From: a virus
Length of the DNA stretch: 64,000 nt
Virus record (IMG/VR): IMGVR_UViG_3300046559_001153
Location: 62,001-126,000 of that record
Reading direction: 5' to 3' (one strand)
Part shown: piece by piece, positions 35,381 to 43,932 of the stretch
How the letters are laid out: each line of letters starts with the position of its first letter
Position numbering within the stretch: position 1 is the first letter of the stretch
Notes under the pieces: model-generated
Databases searched by the model: none
What the model saw: only the letters and a program-made list of their open reading frames with translations
What the model was told of the DNA's origin: nothing
Made by a program: the position numbers and the translations under genes

Positions 35381-35605
35381 GTGTCCAGGCCATGGTTGGT
35401 TACGACAAACACCAGATCGAGGAGGGTGGAGATGAATGGATCCGCACCGAGTCAGTCATGCCCGTTGATTCCAACTACGAAGAACGAGGAGCTCGAATAC
35501 CGTGTCTGGCAAGTCGAAGCAGCTATCGACTTGCACCGGCAGAAAGGCCTGAGCGATGAGCGGCTCTACGCCATTCTTGGTGACGGGCTCGATCTCAAGG
35601 AGTAG
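35381..35605 (+). CDS. Small unknown protein, start uncertain
   Basis: A frame of 74 residues from GTG 35381 (AGAGGA 5 bases before) or 57 residues from ATG 35432 (GAGGAGGGTGGAG before). The conserved-looking part is LEYRVWQVEAAIDLHRQKGLS followed by ERLYAILGDGLDLKE, so either start keeps it. Confidence 0.55.
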   Translation: MSRPWLVTTNTRSRRVEMNGSAPSQSCPLIPTTKNEELEYRVWQVEAAIDLHRQKGLSDERLYAILGDGLDLKE

Positions 35606-35607
35606 CC

Positions 35608-35811
35608 ATGCGTAGACAGCAACTGGTTAAGCGGCCGACAGGATTGGCCATTCCACGCGGCGGCCACAATTACGACCTGCTTGCCTGGTTGCTGTCTCCG
35701 TTGGTTGTCGTGAGGAATGGAAAGCGAACTGTGCTGCGGACGACCAGAGAACAGATTGCCAGGTACTGGTACCTAATCGAGGAAGATTCTGCTCAGTTTT
35801 ATACGAAATGA
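35608..35811 (+). CDS. Small unknown protein
   Basis: A 67-residue basic protein, 2 bases after the previous stop. It has a hydrophobic patch LLAWLLSPLVVV and ends YWYLIEEDSAQFYTK. No family recognised. Confidence 0.55.
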   Translation: MRRQQLVKRPTGLAIPRGGHNYDLLAWLLSPLVVVRNGKRTVLRTTREQIARYWYLIEEDSAQFYTK

Positions 35812-35952
35812 TCGGCCAGGTAGATCACCGTCGGCCGGGTGAATGAGACCTATAAAATTCCCGAGGTCTGGGCAGTCAGTTGCAGCGTAGACGCCGAGTT
35901 AACCGGCGAAAGCAAAGCAGCTGGCTGCCTTCGGCTTTTTATGGAGAGCCAA
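35812..35952 (+). other. 141-nt leader with hairpins before next gene
   Basis: AGACC/GGTCT flank TATAAAATTCCCGA, and GCCG/CGGC and AAGCAGC/GCTGCCTT can also pair, followed by CTTTTTA. The frame is open through here from GTG 35839, but the only good Shine-Dalgarno (GGAGAG) precedes ATG 35953. The element could be an attenuator or regulatory leader. Confidence 0.4.
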
Positions 35953-36735
35953 ATGTACTTTGAAACACGGATACAGACGCACAAATTACGCCCTCTAGCC
36001 AGGGGATTCGACCGGTCTTACTTTCAGAAAATAGACCGGAAAGTCGGCGACCGAGAGAAGTCGGAACAGCGACTGAGGATTACCAAATTCTTTGTCGACG
36101 CGTTCGAGGAATATCGCATCAGGCAGCTCAAGGTGTTCTCCTACCCGGCGATTTATTGGCGCTGGGAGCGGCAGCTTCAACGGGCCATTACCTGCCCGGA
36201 GAAGCTGTTCATCGGGGTTGAGCGATTCAGGGACGTGCAGCTGAAGTCGCGCAAGCACATACTTGGAGGAAAGCCGCACGCAAGACGCTGGCGAACAGCC
36301 TGCGATGACGTCATCGGGTACGAGACAAGATCAGCCCGCTCGATCCATTTTCAGGCCGAACGACTCTGGATGATCGATCCGTTTGAGATGGGCGACGCGG
36401 ACGAATTTCATCGACAATTTCTGGACTGGACTGGCGCCTGGATCGATCCGTGCTGCCCACTGACTGGACATTTTGCCGCCGCTTTGCCTTATATGCTGAA
36501 TCGGTTTTCGGCGACTGCTCCCGTGTGCCCGCTTGCAGTCAGTTTCGTCATCGGCCGAGACAACTGGACGACAAAAAGGGATGAATTGGCTTTGAATCCG
36601 CGACTTGATGCTCTGCTGCGGATATTCGCTCGAAACAAGAAACGCCGGTTCGAACTGATTGACGCGTTCACTTACCGTCGATACGGCCGATCAAGCTTGA
36701 TGGGGACAGTGCTCGGCCTGGTCCATTTGCCCTAG
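35953..36735 (+). CDS. Unknown protein
   Basis: A 260-residue basic protein. The start ATG 35953 follows GGAGAG; the frame stays open upstream to GTG 35839. Arg/Lys-rich N-terminal half, with RITKFFVDAFEEYRIRQ and WRWERQLQRA. Two Cys near WIDPCCPLTGH. No known family; nucleic-acid binding possible from charge. Confidence 0.6.
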   Translation: MYFETRIQTHKLRPLARGFDRSYFQKIDRKVGDREKSEQRLRITKFFVDAFEEYRIRQLKVFSYPAIYWRWERQLQRAITCPEKLFIGVERFRDVQLKSRKHILGGKPHARRWRTACDDVIGYETRSARSIHFQAERLWMIDPFEMGDADEFHRQFLDWTGAWIDPCCPLTGHFAAALPYMLNRFSATAPVCPLAVSFVIGRDNWTTKRDELALNPRLDALLRIFARNKKRRFELIDAFTYRRYGRSSLMGTVLGLVHLP

Positions 36736-36752
36736 AAATCGAGAGGACACAC

Positions 36753-37061
36753 ATGTCAACAGCTGAGGAGCCTGGCCCTTTCCCTGGGGTAATCGCACAT
36801 TGGGCGTCAATCAGGCACAAACATGAGGCGGTGCTCGAATTTATGGGTTACTTGCACAGCAAGGGAATCGAGCTGGATTTTACAAACGCCAGCAACCACA
36901 CACCGATGAGTGTCAAAGTGCTGGTCGATGATTTTTTCGAACTCAACCACTATCAGCTGGACAAGCAACGACACTGGCTGTCGTTGCAACGGCGAAAGGC
37001 GATCGAAGATGGGCGTAAAAAAGGTAGCAACGAAGAAGAAAGTGACGAGAGCGAGATCTAA
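36753..37061 (+). CDS. Unknown small protein
   Basis: A 102-residue protein with GAGAGGA before the ATG. The helical core VKVLVDDFFELNHYQLDKQRH recalls small phage proteins of the form 'LLxxYFEIDxxxLExEKR' that have no known function. The tail is acidic. It overlaps the next gene by 53 bases. Confidence 0.6.
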   Translation: MSTAEEPGPFPGVIAHWASIRHKHEAVLEFMGYLHSKGIELDFTNASNHTPMSVKVLVDDFFELNHYQLDKQRHWLSLQRRKAIEDGRKKGSNEEESDESEI

Positions 37062-37539
37062 GATCGATCGGTCTGATCGGGCGTTAAACAAGCTGCCTGT
37101 ACACGAGCTGCTGGCTCTGGCACTCAATGACGCACGTGAGCAGGAAAAGCACGGCGGTTTGCACATGTCTGCCTGGTTTATGTCAGCTGATGAATCCGGC
37201 ATTTATAACATTCCAGCGAATCAGCTTGTCACCAGGGATCAATGCAAAACTTGCTTGGGTGGGGCCGTCATGCTCAATCGTTTGCCACCTAGAGTCAGGG
37301 CCCGGACGTTGCAGGAAAAGTCATCCAGGGTTCCGAGATGGGCGATAGCTTTGGACGCTTTGCGTCGCGGCGACGTCGAAACGGCCTTGAGGTGCCTGGA
37401 GCGGCCTGCCCTGCAATTAAAAATGCCTCTGGATGTTTCGATACCCGGCTACAGGTGGCAACGTGCCGATTGGTGGTCTGAAATGTGGAAGTTGCAAAAG
37501 CTGTTTAAGAGGCACGAAACAACCAAGAAAGGACGATGA
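37009..37539 (+). CDS. Paralogue family B member 1, unknown
   Basis: A 176-residue protein, first of four relatives (55892, 56394, 59585). Shared order: LPVHELLALALNDAREQEKH, an HxSxW segment, CKTCLGGAVM, then WAIALDALRRGDVETAL and a W-rich C-terminal helix ending near KLQKLF. The Cys pair before LGG is the most constant part. The N-terminus is a Lys-rich extension absent from the other three. Function unknown. Confidence 0.65.
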   Translation: MGVKKVATKKKVTRARSKIDRSDRALNKLPVHELLALALNDAREQEKHGGLHMSAWFMSADESGIYNIPANQLVTRDQCKTCLGGAVMLNRLPPRVRARTLQEKSSRVPRWAIALDALRRGDVETALRCLERPALQLKMPLDVSIPGYRWQRADWWSEMWKLQKLFKRHETTKKGR

Positions 37540-37808
37540 CCATGGCCGCAGCAAAAACACGGATGCAGTACATGAATGAGCATGCACGAAAGGCTTCCAA
37601 GCTCCTAGTGGGCCGAACGATCCGAGCCGTCTCGTACATGAGCGCTGAGGAGCAAGATGCGGCGGGATTCGACTTCAGCCCGCTTGTCATCGAGATGGAC
37701 AATGACTTGGTTCTTTTTGCCCTTCGGGATCCCGAAGGCAACGGCCCGGGCACGCTGATGGTTTACCCGCCAGGAAACGCCCAGGAGCACATTTTCGGCG
37801 ACATTTAA
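37536..37808 (+). CDS. Unknown small protein
   Basis: A 90-residue protein beginning in an ATGA overlap. The central part (GRTIRAVSYMS, then FSPLVIEMDNDLVLFALRD) reads as a small beta barrel-like fold. No family assigned. Confidence 0.6.
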   Translation: MTMAAAKTRMQYMNEHARKASKLLVGRTIRAVSYMSAEEQDAAGFDFSPLVIEMDNDLVLFALRDPEGNGPGTLMVYPPGNAQEHIFGDI

Positions 37809-37823
37809 CTGAAAGGACTCACG

Positions 37824-38201
37824 ATGACACGGATTGATCCCAGAACAATTCCTACGCTTTTCCTGGCCCACGGGATGACACCCACGCCAGGTAAAATCGG
37901 GGCTCGCAACTCGAAAGAGGGCTGCTTGTTGGCCGTGTTGATGTGTAACACGGGAATTGATGTGCGGGCGTCGACAACGGTCGAGACGATCGACCTGCTA
38001 GTCCCCCGCGGCTTTGACATCGACTATTTACGCGGTTTGAGGGCCGGCTTTGACGGCTTGTCGATCCTGCCCGACCGCGAAGAGGAACACAATTTTGGCG
38101 TATTTGACGGCCTGCAGGCCGCCAGCTGCCTTCGACAGGCTGGTCTGCTTTGCGAAGCCCCTCCCCCATCCAAGCTCAAGAAAGAACCCAATGCTGCATG
38201 A
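37824..38201 (+). CDS. Paralogue family C member 1, unknown
   Basis: A 125-residue protein related to the one at 57572: both start RIDP..IP.L, share a CLL.(V/L)L patch, RG(F/Y)D..YLRGL..GFDG and then an acidic run followed by a DG segment. The tail of this copy is Pro/Lys-rich. GAAAGGACTCACG precedes the ATG. Confidence 0.65.
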   Translation: MTRIDPRTIPTLFLAHGMTPTPGKIGARNSKEGCLLAVLMCNTGIDVRASTTVETIDLLVPRGFDIDYLRGLRAGFDGLSILPDREEEHNFGVFDGLQAASCLRQAGLLCEAPPPSKLKKEPNAA

Positions 38202-38790
38202 CACAGAGTACTACACCAAGCTTTACAATCAGATCGTGGACGATCCGGAGCACGTGGCACGCCTCAAGTACGGCACGCCGCGGCCCGGGCATCCGGAAGG
38301 GACGATTGAAGCACATGTCGGCCATTTGATCAGCAACATGGTCGTGCTGCACCTGCGGTGCCCCGAGCTCTCCCCGGTTGACGCAGAACGGTTGATGATC
38401 TTGGCTCAGGTGCACGACGCGTTCAAAGGCGTGTCCGGTGTGCGGGTGCCCATCGAAAGCCCGAATAGCCACGCGTCGCTGGCCCGGGCTTATCTGGCCA
38501 AACTGACAGATGACGAGGATATGCTGACGACTGTGCAGTACCACGACGAGCCTCAAGCCTTGTTCCGACGGCTCGAGGCCAAAGGCCAGGTCGATCAGGC
38601 CAGACTGGACCGGCTTATTGCCAGGATCAAGGACTGGGACTTGTTTTTGGCATTTTTGATCATGGACAGTTGCACGCCCGGCAAATCTCGAGACGAGGTG
38701 AAATGGTTTTTCACTGTGATTCCACCCGGCTCGAAGGTCACGATCGAGCACATCATTCCTGACACGGCTGACGTTGAGGTTGTGCAATGA
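38191..38790 (+). CDS. HD-domain phosphohydrolase
   Basis: A 199-residue protein with the HD-superfamily order: H42 in EAHVGHL, H75-D76 in AQVHDAFK, H94 in SPNSHASLA, H118-D119 in QYHDEP and a late Asp in IKDWDLFLAF. Such proteins hydrolyse nucleotides or phosphoesters (for example 5'-deoxynucleotidases). ATG 38191 overlaps the upstream gene by 11 bases, and the stop overlaps the next start. The role could be dNMP or signal-nucleotide turnover. Confidence 0.7.
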   Translation: MLHDTEYYTKLYNQIVDDPEHVARLKYGTPRPGHPEGTIEAHVGHLISNMVVLHLRCPELSPVDAERLMILAQVHDAFKGVSGVRVPIESPNSHASLARAYLAKLTDDEDMLTTVQYHDEPQALFRRLEAKGQVDQARLDRLIARIKDWDLFLAFLIMDSCTPGKSRDEVKWFFTVIPPGSKVTIEHIIPDTADVEVVQ

Positions 38791-39401
38791 CAGACGACGA
38801 GCCCGAGATCAAGTACGAGGTGCGGATTGAGTACGACCGAGACACAGACAGTCCCTGCGAAGGGGATGGAAACTGGAAGGTTTACAGCTTCTGCTCGCTG
38901 CACGCCAATTACAGGCATCCCCGCGAACTGATGGCCGATCCGTGGCAGGACCGGATTCCGAAAGGATGGCTCAAGAGGAAGCTCAATACAGGCTTGGCCT
39001 TTCAGCTCTCGTACCACGAACACAGCTTGTGCATGTGGTTTATTGCCGGCACAGCGAATCCGCCTGACATGGAGTGGGACGGCAATTCGCTGGCCGGCTT
39101 TGCGATTTGGGAAGAATCAGCCAGCCACATTGGCGCCAAGACCTACGCCTCTCGCAAGAAAGACTGCGTAGATTTCCTTACAGAATACACCGACTGGTGC
39201 AATGGCAACTGCTACTTCTACGCGATAGAGGACATTCACGGAAAAGAGATCGAGACAGCCTGTGGTTTCATCGGTGAGGCATCTCTGCGCGAGGGGATCT
39301 CCTACGGTCTGCCCAATGACGCGACCAAGGAGAACACACGGATTGTAGGTGAGGCGGCTGGTGCTGTTGATTACGACGACATTTTCGATTTGCTCGATTA
39401 A
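38787..39401 (+). CDS. Unknown acidic protein
   Basis: A 204-residue acidic protein in ATGA overlap with the HD gene. It is rich in Trp, Tyr and Cys (DWCNGNCYFYAIED). No motif I can name. Confidence 0.6.
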   Translation: MTDDEPEIKYEVRIEYDRDTDSPCEGDGNWKVYSFCSLHANYRHPRELMADPWQDRIPKGWLKRKLNTGLAFQLSYHEHSLCMWFIAGTANPPDMEWDGNSLAGFAIWEESASHIGAKTYASRKKDCVDFLTEYTDWCNGNCYFYAIEDIHGKEIETACGFIGEASLREGISYGLPNDATKENTRIVGEAAGAVDYDDIFDLLD

Positions 39402-39423
39402 CCCCTAAAAGAAAGACGCACAA

Positions 39424-39810
39424 ATGGCGACAACAACAACCGAGTTTGACGCCGGCCCTCGTAAGGTTGAGAAGGCCGATCCGGTCTCGCGGGACAGCAA
39501 TTTCTTCGGTTCTCGCCGGACGATGCTCAACAACAAGGAGACTGACAAGCTGTTTCCGAACAGCATGTCGCAGATGGACGCCTACCGTGCCACGAGGAAA
39601 TCGTTGTCCGAGCTGCCGGTCACCGCTCACAAGGAGAGGGCCAAGCTCGAAGCCGAGCTGGCTGCCAACCCTCTCGATGCAATCTGGGTCGTGTGCGATG
39701 ACGAACACGGCCAGTATTCGACCACTGTTGATCGTCTGGACTCCGGTCTCGTCGACTGGCGTCGTGCGGCGGCCAAGCGCCTGGCTAAGTTTCTGGGAGA
39801 AAAGGAGTAA
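39424..39810 (+). CDS. Unknown protein
   Basis: A 128-residue charged protein with AAAGAAAG before the ATG. C-terminal region DAIWVVCDDEHGQYSTTVDRL then helical AAAKRLAKFLGEKE. No family recognised. Confidence 0.6.
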   Translation: MATTTTEFDAGPRKVEKADPVSRDSNFFGSRRTMLNNKETDKLFPNSMSQMDAYRATRKSLSELPVTAHKERAKLEAELAANPLDAIWVVCDDEHGQYSTTVDRLDSGLVDWRRAAAKRLAKFLGEKE

Positions 39811-39812
39811 TC

Positions 39813-40004
39813 ATGACCCCGTCAACCACCAAACCAAAACGCAACCGGCTCGGAGAACGTTTAAGGGCCCAGGGATTCGATCTGACGACCTACGACCGGG
39901 CGGAGAGGGCCTATTACCCGCGGTGCAGCTGTTGTCAGGTTGTTGTCATCAATGGTACAGCCTGTCACGAAATAGGCTGTGGTAATCAGAAAGGATCATC
40001 GTGA
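39813..40004 (+). CDS. Small zinc-knuckle protein
   Basis: A 63-residue protein; CSCCQVVVINGTACHEIGC supplies four or five Cys and one His, as in widespread small phage zinc proteins of unknown role. Basic N-terminus. It overlaps the next gene by GTGA. Confidence 0.6.
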   Translation: MTPSTTKPKRNRLGERLRAQGFDLTTYDRAERAYYPRCSCCQVVVINGTACHEIGCGNQKGSS

Positions 40005-40573
40005 TGTTTACACCTGAGCAGTACAAACGGATCGGCCTGATCGAGACGACGGGCCACAGAGGCGGTCTGGGCGTGCAGATCCATGTAGCCGGATTAGAGC
40101 TGACGCCAGAGGAAAATAGCCTGGTTCGTGCAGAATGCGAACGCGTTCACAGCAAAATTCAGGCTATGCGAACCGCGAATGATCCGGAGGATCGTCAAAT
40201 AGGCGATAAGATCGTGGCCGATTTGCTGCAGTGTTTTGGGATGCCCATTTACGGAGAGCGGATCCCCAACGGTTACTGCAGCCAGTCGTGTTGCACCAAC
40301 AGGCCCTGGTTGCGGGTATTCACAACCAAAGGCCCGATTATTATTGGCTGGCGCAAGCGGGTCATCTCGATCGATTGGAGTAAATCGGACGTCGAAGCGA
40401 CAGCCGAGCAGCTGTTCCCTCTCGAGGAAACAACCAAGTGGGAACAGTTAATCCACGCTTGGGGATACGAGAAAGCCAAGCAATATCTGCAGACCATTGC
40501 AGACCAGCCAACGAAGGGAGTTACACGTGGAGTCGAGCAGCTTTTGGATCCGGTGGAAGACGCCCAAAGGTAG
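40001..40573 (+). CDS. Unknown protein
   Basis: A 190-residue protein with GTG start (GTGA overlap; ATG 40004 is the alternative). A Cys cluster GYCSQSCCTN lies mid-protein, with beta strands LRVFTTKGPIIIGWRKRVISIDW. No family recognised. Confidence 0.6.
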   Translation: MMFTPEQYKRIGLIETTGHRGGLGVQIHVAGLELTPEENSLVRAECERVHSKIQAMRTANDPEDRQIGDKIVADLLQCFGMPIYGERIPNGYCSQSCCTNRPWLRVFTTKGPIIIGWRKRVISIDWSKSDVEATAEQLFPLEETTKWEQLIHAWGYEKAKQYLQTIADQPTKGVTRGVEQLLDPVEDAQR

Positions 40574-40632
40574 AACTGCGTCTTTTATTTGAGGATCATC
40601 CCTGGCGCCATTCACACTGAAGGAGTTACGAC

Positions 40633-40965
40633 ATGGCCAAGAAACAAGCCAAAAAGCCGACGAAGAAGACGTTCCCACGCGGCAATGAACTGCTGCGACA
40701 GGTGGTTAATCAGATCATAAAGCACCCTGAAACGTGGGATCAGTCCAACTGGCACTGCGGTAGCTCTCACTGCGTCGGCGGTTGGGCGCAGGTCATGGGA
40801 GGCAGAGAACCCGATGCCGCGAGAGTTTTTGAGGATGCCAGGAAACTGCTTGGATTGAGTGAGGGCCAGGCATCTTGGCTTTTTTACGGCGGTCGTACGT
40901 TCGAAGAAATTTACTGTTTTGCCGCGCAGCGATTGGAAAAGTCGTGCGCACTACCCCTACTGTGA
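40633..40965 (+). CDS. HCxxGW-motif protein, paralogue family G
   Basis: A 110-residue protein. WHCGSSHCVGGWAQVMGG matches a recurrent phage/bacterial motif (W.C.t.HC.aGW...l.G) also present in the C-terminal part of the gene at 62073. The N-terminus is Lys-rich. GAAGGAG precedes it. A 59-nt gap upstream holds nothing I can identify. Confidence 0.6.
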   Translation: MAKKQAKKPTKKTFPRGNELLRQVVNQIIKHPETWDQSNWHCGSSHCVGGWAQVMGGREPDAARVFEDARKLLGLSEGQASWLFYGGRTFEEIYCFAAQRLEKSCALPLL

Positions 40966-40977
40966 CAGGAGCTGCCA

Positions 40978-41892
40978 ATGTCGACGAACGACCAGGAAGT
41001 GATTCGTGCGTTGCGATCAGACATCCAGCACGCTCAGGCCGAAGCGAAACGCCGGGAGCCAGATTATCCGTGGAGTCTTGGTACAGCGGCTGAAGCTGTG
41101 TGGGTACTCGGTGAGTCGCTGGCCGGGACAAGAGCAGCGAATACCGATTTACACGCCGAACTCTCCAGGCTGAAACTGGAATTGGCCCAGGCATACTGGA
41201 ACCGGGGTACTCCGAAAACCCCCACTTCGCCAGTCCCAGCCCTGAGCTACGAGCAGAGAAAAGACTACGCTTGCGAGGTTTGCAGTAACGTCCCGGACGA
41301 GGAAGGTCGCCTTGAGCACGGCCGAGGGTGTTACACGCAAAGCAGCGACGGCGGTGGAAGCAGCCGCGTTGAATTTGAACCAGCAGTCCTGACCGTGCCA
41401 GACTCTGGGTGGATACCGTCGTTCGATGAAATTCGTAACGTGCTCTCGATTTCAAAAGTCAGCACGCACGGAGAATTGTGGATTGCGATGCAGCAGGCTC
41501 TCGGAATGCTCAATCGCCGCCAGCAGTTGCCTCCCCTTAAACCCGAAGAAAGGAGATCAACCATGAAGATGATTTTTCGATGCCAGTGGATCAAAACGTC
41601 TGCGGGGCACAGGCCCAAAGCTGACGCGAACGGGGTCTATTTGCGGAATGTGCACGGCCGATACATCTACGAGAAATGCGAGCAATTCGCTGTTCGCCTG
41701 GAGCCGGTCAGCTTTCCACCCGCAGTCGCCGCCGTGACGGATCCGGATGTTCACGCGAATGCGAAGATCTGGCCCGGTGGTGGGGCGGTGGGGTCCATCA
41801 CGTTGGACTCAATTAGCCAGGAAGCGGCTGCCCATTTCAAGGTCGGAGAGGATTACGTTATTGACCCTGTTTGCCTGCCCGAAAAGTCTTGA
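40978..41892 (+). CDS. Two-part unknown protein with internal start
   Basis: A 304-residue frame. Residues 1-195 include a coiled-coil-like N-terminus and CEVCSNV....HGRGC, a zinc-ribbon-like patch. Residue 196 is an ATG (41563) preceded by a strong AAAGGAGA, and the part after it (MKMIFRCQWIKTS...) reads as a separate beta-rich protein. Either two genes fused in frame or a nested shorter product. Confidence 0.6.
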   Translation: MSTNDQEVIRALRSDIQHAQAEAKRREPDYPWSLGTAAEAVWVLGESLAGTRAANTDLHAELSRLKLELAQAYWNRGTPKTPTSPVPALSYEQRKDYACEVCSNVPDEEGRLEHGRGCYTQSSDGGGSSRVEFEPAVLTVPDSGWIPSFDEIRNVLSISKVSTHGELWIAMQQALGMLNRRQQLPPLKPEERRSTMKMIFRCQWIKTSAGHRPKADANGVYLRNVHGRYIYEKCEQFAVRLEPVSFPPAVAAVTDPDVHANAKIWPGGGAVGSITLDSISQEAAAHFKVGEDYVIDPVCLPEKS

Positions 41893-41980
41893 CGCAGGTA
41901 GATGGCTCCGAGTAAGGTGTTGTTCCCCCGTCTGAAGGCGGTGGAGAGTTTTTGTGTGTTTTGACAGAAGGAAGTGAAGC

Positions 41981-42643
41981 ATGAAGAAGTTTTTGAGCGT
42001 CGTTCTTGTTTTGTGTTGTGCGTCGAGCGTGGCCTACGCTCAACCGTGTCCGCCAGACCCCGGCACCGGCTGTTGCACCCCCTGCAACGCTCAACCCTGC
42101 GAGTACTCGTGTGTCACCGGCTGCTGTACTTTAGCGGTGACACAAAAAAAGATCCGTGCGGCGGATAAAGCCATTGATCTTGCCAGTGGCTGGTACCAGA
42201 ATCACGTGGAGGGCATCCAAGAGACTGCGAATGACGACGCGGTCTCGGTGGCCATTATCCAGTACAACGTGAACCATGGCGTCTATCCGCTCAACGGAAT
42301 GCAGATTGGCCAAATTAACGCCAAATTTGCATTCTTTTGGTACTCCATCGATTACGGAAACAGCTACTGCAAATCAGGGCACCGGAAAATGGATATTAGT
42401 GCAACACCCACAAAAGGTGCACGCAAAAACATCGAAGATGCCCGAACGGCCGTAGCGACAACCACGTACGTTAGCGAAGAGGCCGCGCAGGAATTGGCCG
42501 ACGCAGCCTTCGGACTGGCTCAGGCGGCCTATCATTCAGCCGACATTCCCAGCCCTCCAGGCGGGGATTACTATGAGGCCAACGCGGGCTACACGGCCGC
42601 CATCGGGAGTTACGGGGACATCCTGGCCTTTTTCCCCTGGTAA
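41981..42643 (+). CDS. Sec-exported Cys-rich protein
   Basis: A 220-residue protein with a clear signal peptide (MKKFLSVVLVLCCASSVAYA, cleavage after AYA at 20). The mature N-terminus has about nine Cys in 30 residues (PCPPDPGTGCCTPC...), suggesting disulfides or metal sites, then an Ala-rich helical body ending LAFFPW. GAAGGAAG precedes the start, and a strong terminator follows. It is exported from the host cell, and could act in the periplasm, on the surface, or in superinfection control. Confidence 0.7.
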   Translation: MKKFLSVVLVLCCASSVAYAQPCPPDPGTGCCTPCNAQPCEYSCVTGCCTLAVTQKKIRAADKAIDLASGWYQNHVEGIQETANDDAVSVAIIQYNVNHGVYPLNGMQIGQINAKFAFFWYSIDYGNSYCKSGHRKMDISATPTKGARKNIEDARTAVATTTYVSEEAAQELADAAFGLAQAAYHSADIPSPPGGDYYEANAGYTAAIGSYGDILAFFPW

Positions 42644-42683
42644 ATCCCAGGTCTGAAAACTGAGTCCGTTCAAGTTCAAGTTG

Positions 42684-42726
42684 CCCGGCAGATTGTCCAT
42701 TTGACAGTCTGCCGGGTCTTTTTATT
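42684..42726 (+). terminator. Intrinsic terminator after exported protein 1
   Basis: CCCGGCAGA (42684-42692) pairs with TCTGCCGGG (42708-42716), with inner TGTC/GACA, followed by TCTTTTTATT. The stem shares CCCGGCAG/CTGCCGGG with the terminator at 51381. Confidence 0.95.
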
Positions 42727-42739
42727 GGGGAGACTGATA

Positions 42740-43003
42740 ATGCCTTTACAGACAGACTGCATGTATATGGCTGAGAAACACCACAATCGCCAATCGTGGG
42801 GCAAACAATTCGCAGCCACGTTTGGACGGCCGCTCAAGCCCTACCTGGACGCGCGGACCGGCTTTGACGTCATCAAATTCGACGAAGAGCTGATCAAGCC
42901 GCCCGACGGACAGTCCTGCGAGGATGTCGTGCGGGAACAGCATGGGGAAGACGCCGTCACGATGATCAAGTCGCTGATTTCCGGGATCCGCAAACACCAT
43001 TGA
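42740..43003 (+). CDS. Unknown small protein
   Basis: An 87-residue protein from ATG 42740 with GGGGAG upstream; the frame opens earlier but lies in the terminator. FGRPLKPYLDARTGFDVIKFDEEL is its most distinctive part. No family. Confidence 0.6.
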   Translation: MPLQTDCMYMAEKHHNRQSWGKQFAATFGRPLKPYLDARTGFDVIKFDEELIKPPDGQSCEDVVREQHGEDAVTMIKSLISGIRKHH

Positions 43004-43015
43004 GGGAGAAAGAAC

Positions 43016-43312
43016 ATGGCAGGCAAGAAGGACAGTTTGAACTACGGCGTTGTCGCCGCCCCGCACAATCAGGCTGGCGTGACAATCTGGCTGGCAGTTG
43101 AGTCAGGCGATGGCATCCTGGCTGATATAGGCAATCCGGTCGCCTGCCTGGGATTTGTGATCTGCGAAGGCCTGAATCTGTGGACGGCTTTCAGGGTGCG
43201 AGGCAACAACACGGCGCGTGTGGGCGTCTGTCTGCCTGACAGGTCAACTGCGATCAATCGGGTAATGTCGAGCCAGGATTGGGCCGAGGGAGAGACTCAC
43301 GAGTCAATTTGA
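43016..43312 (+). CDS. Unknown small protein
   Basis: A 98-residue beta-rich protein (GVTIWLAVESGDGILADIGN, VACLGFVICEGLN, TARVGVCL). GGGAGAAAG precedes it. No family recognised. Confidence 0.6.
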   Translation: MAGKKDSLNYGVVAAPHNQAGVTIWLAVESGDGILADIGNPVACLGFVICEGLNLWTAFRVRGNNTARVGVCLPDRSTAINRVMSSQDWAEGETHESI

Positions 43313-43490
43313 TGAAGACACCTTTTTGAAAGCCCTCGTGCTGCTGGCACTAAGGCTCAGCAAGGGAGACCCGTACAGGCTGATCAACGAGGCTTTGTGC
43401 GAGCTGAACCATGACGGATTGTCGCTACGAGAGCTGCTGGATGTGGAGCTGTCTATTCCCGAGGAGATTCGAGAACGCCAGGGTAAATAA
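43299..43490 (+). CDS. Small protein with apparent ACG start
   Basis: A 63-residue frame reads (M)SQFDEDTFLKALVLLALRL, then DPYRLINEALCELNHDG and ends IRERQGK. ACG 43299 sits 4 bases after GGGAGAG. No ATG, GTG or TTG is well placed in frame at the start. Alternatively ATG 43312 (TGATG overlap) followed by a one-base slip in TTTTT at 43322-43326 would join the same frame. Confidence 0.5.
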   Translation, partial: TSQFDEDTFLKALVLLALRLSKGDPYRLINEALCELNHDGLSLRELLDVELSIPEEIRERQGK

Positions 43491-43561
43491 GCCCAGGTCG
43501 AGAGCAACAAAACGAGCAGCGAACTGGCAAGTAAACCCACACCAACAGGAGATCGGCGACA

Positions 43562-43930
43562 ATGCCCGGTAAAAAGACGACAAAGCACACGCCCAAACCA
43601 TGGCGCAAGGACATGCAGTTCGTCGTGGCGGATGATCCGACTGGCGAACATCCTGACATCTACATCGCTGAGATCGTCGTAGCGGACGAGGAAAGCCGGT
43701 ATGTGCTGAGTGAGGATGAACAGGACGCCAATGGCCGTCTGATAGCGGCGGCACCTGAGCTGCTGGACGCATTGATTCGCCTATGCGAATACGGGAACCT
43801 TTTGTTGACCCGCACAGGCGCATCAGGCCACAGGCAAACGGCTAGCGGAGAGTGGGTCGCCGATCCCGCCTCACAAGCGTTTCTTGATGCCCGCAAAGTC
43901 ATCATCAAAGCAACAGAAGGGGACGAATAA
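43562..43930 (+). CDS. LIAAAPELL-motif protein 1
   Basis: A 122-residue protein with NGRLIAAAPELLDAL, a motif recurring in many phage proteins of unknown role. It is followed by helical RLCEYGNLLL and ends acidic. Tandem with a relative at 43933. Confidence 0.65.
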   Translation: MPGKKTTKHTPKPWRKDMQFVVADDPTGEHPDIYIAEIVVADEESRYVLSEDEQDANGRLIAAAPELLDALIRLCEYGNLLLTRTGASGHRQTASGEWVADPASQAFLDARKVIIKATEGDE

Positions 43931-43932
43931 CA

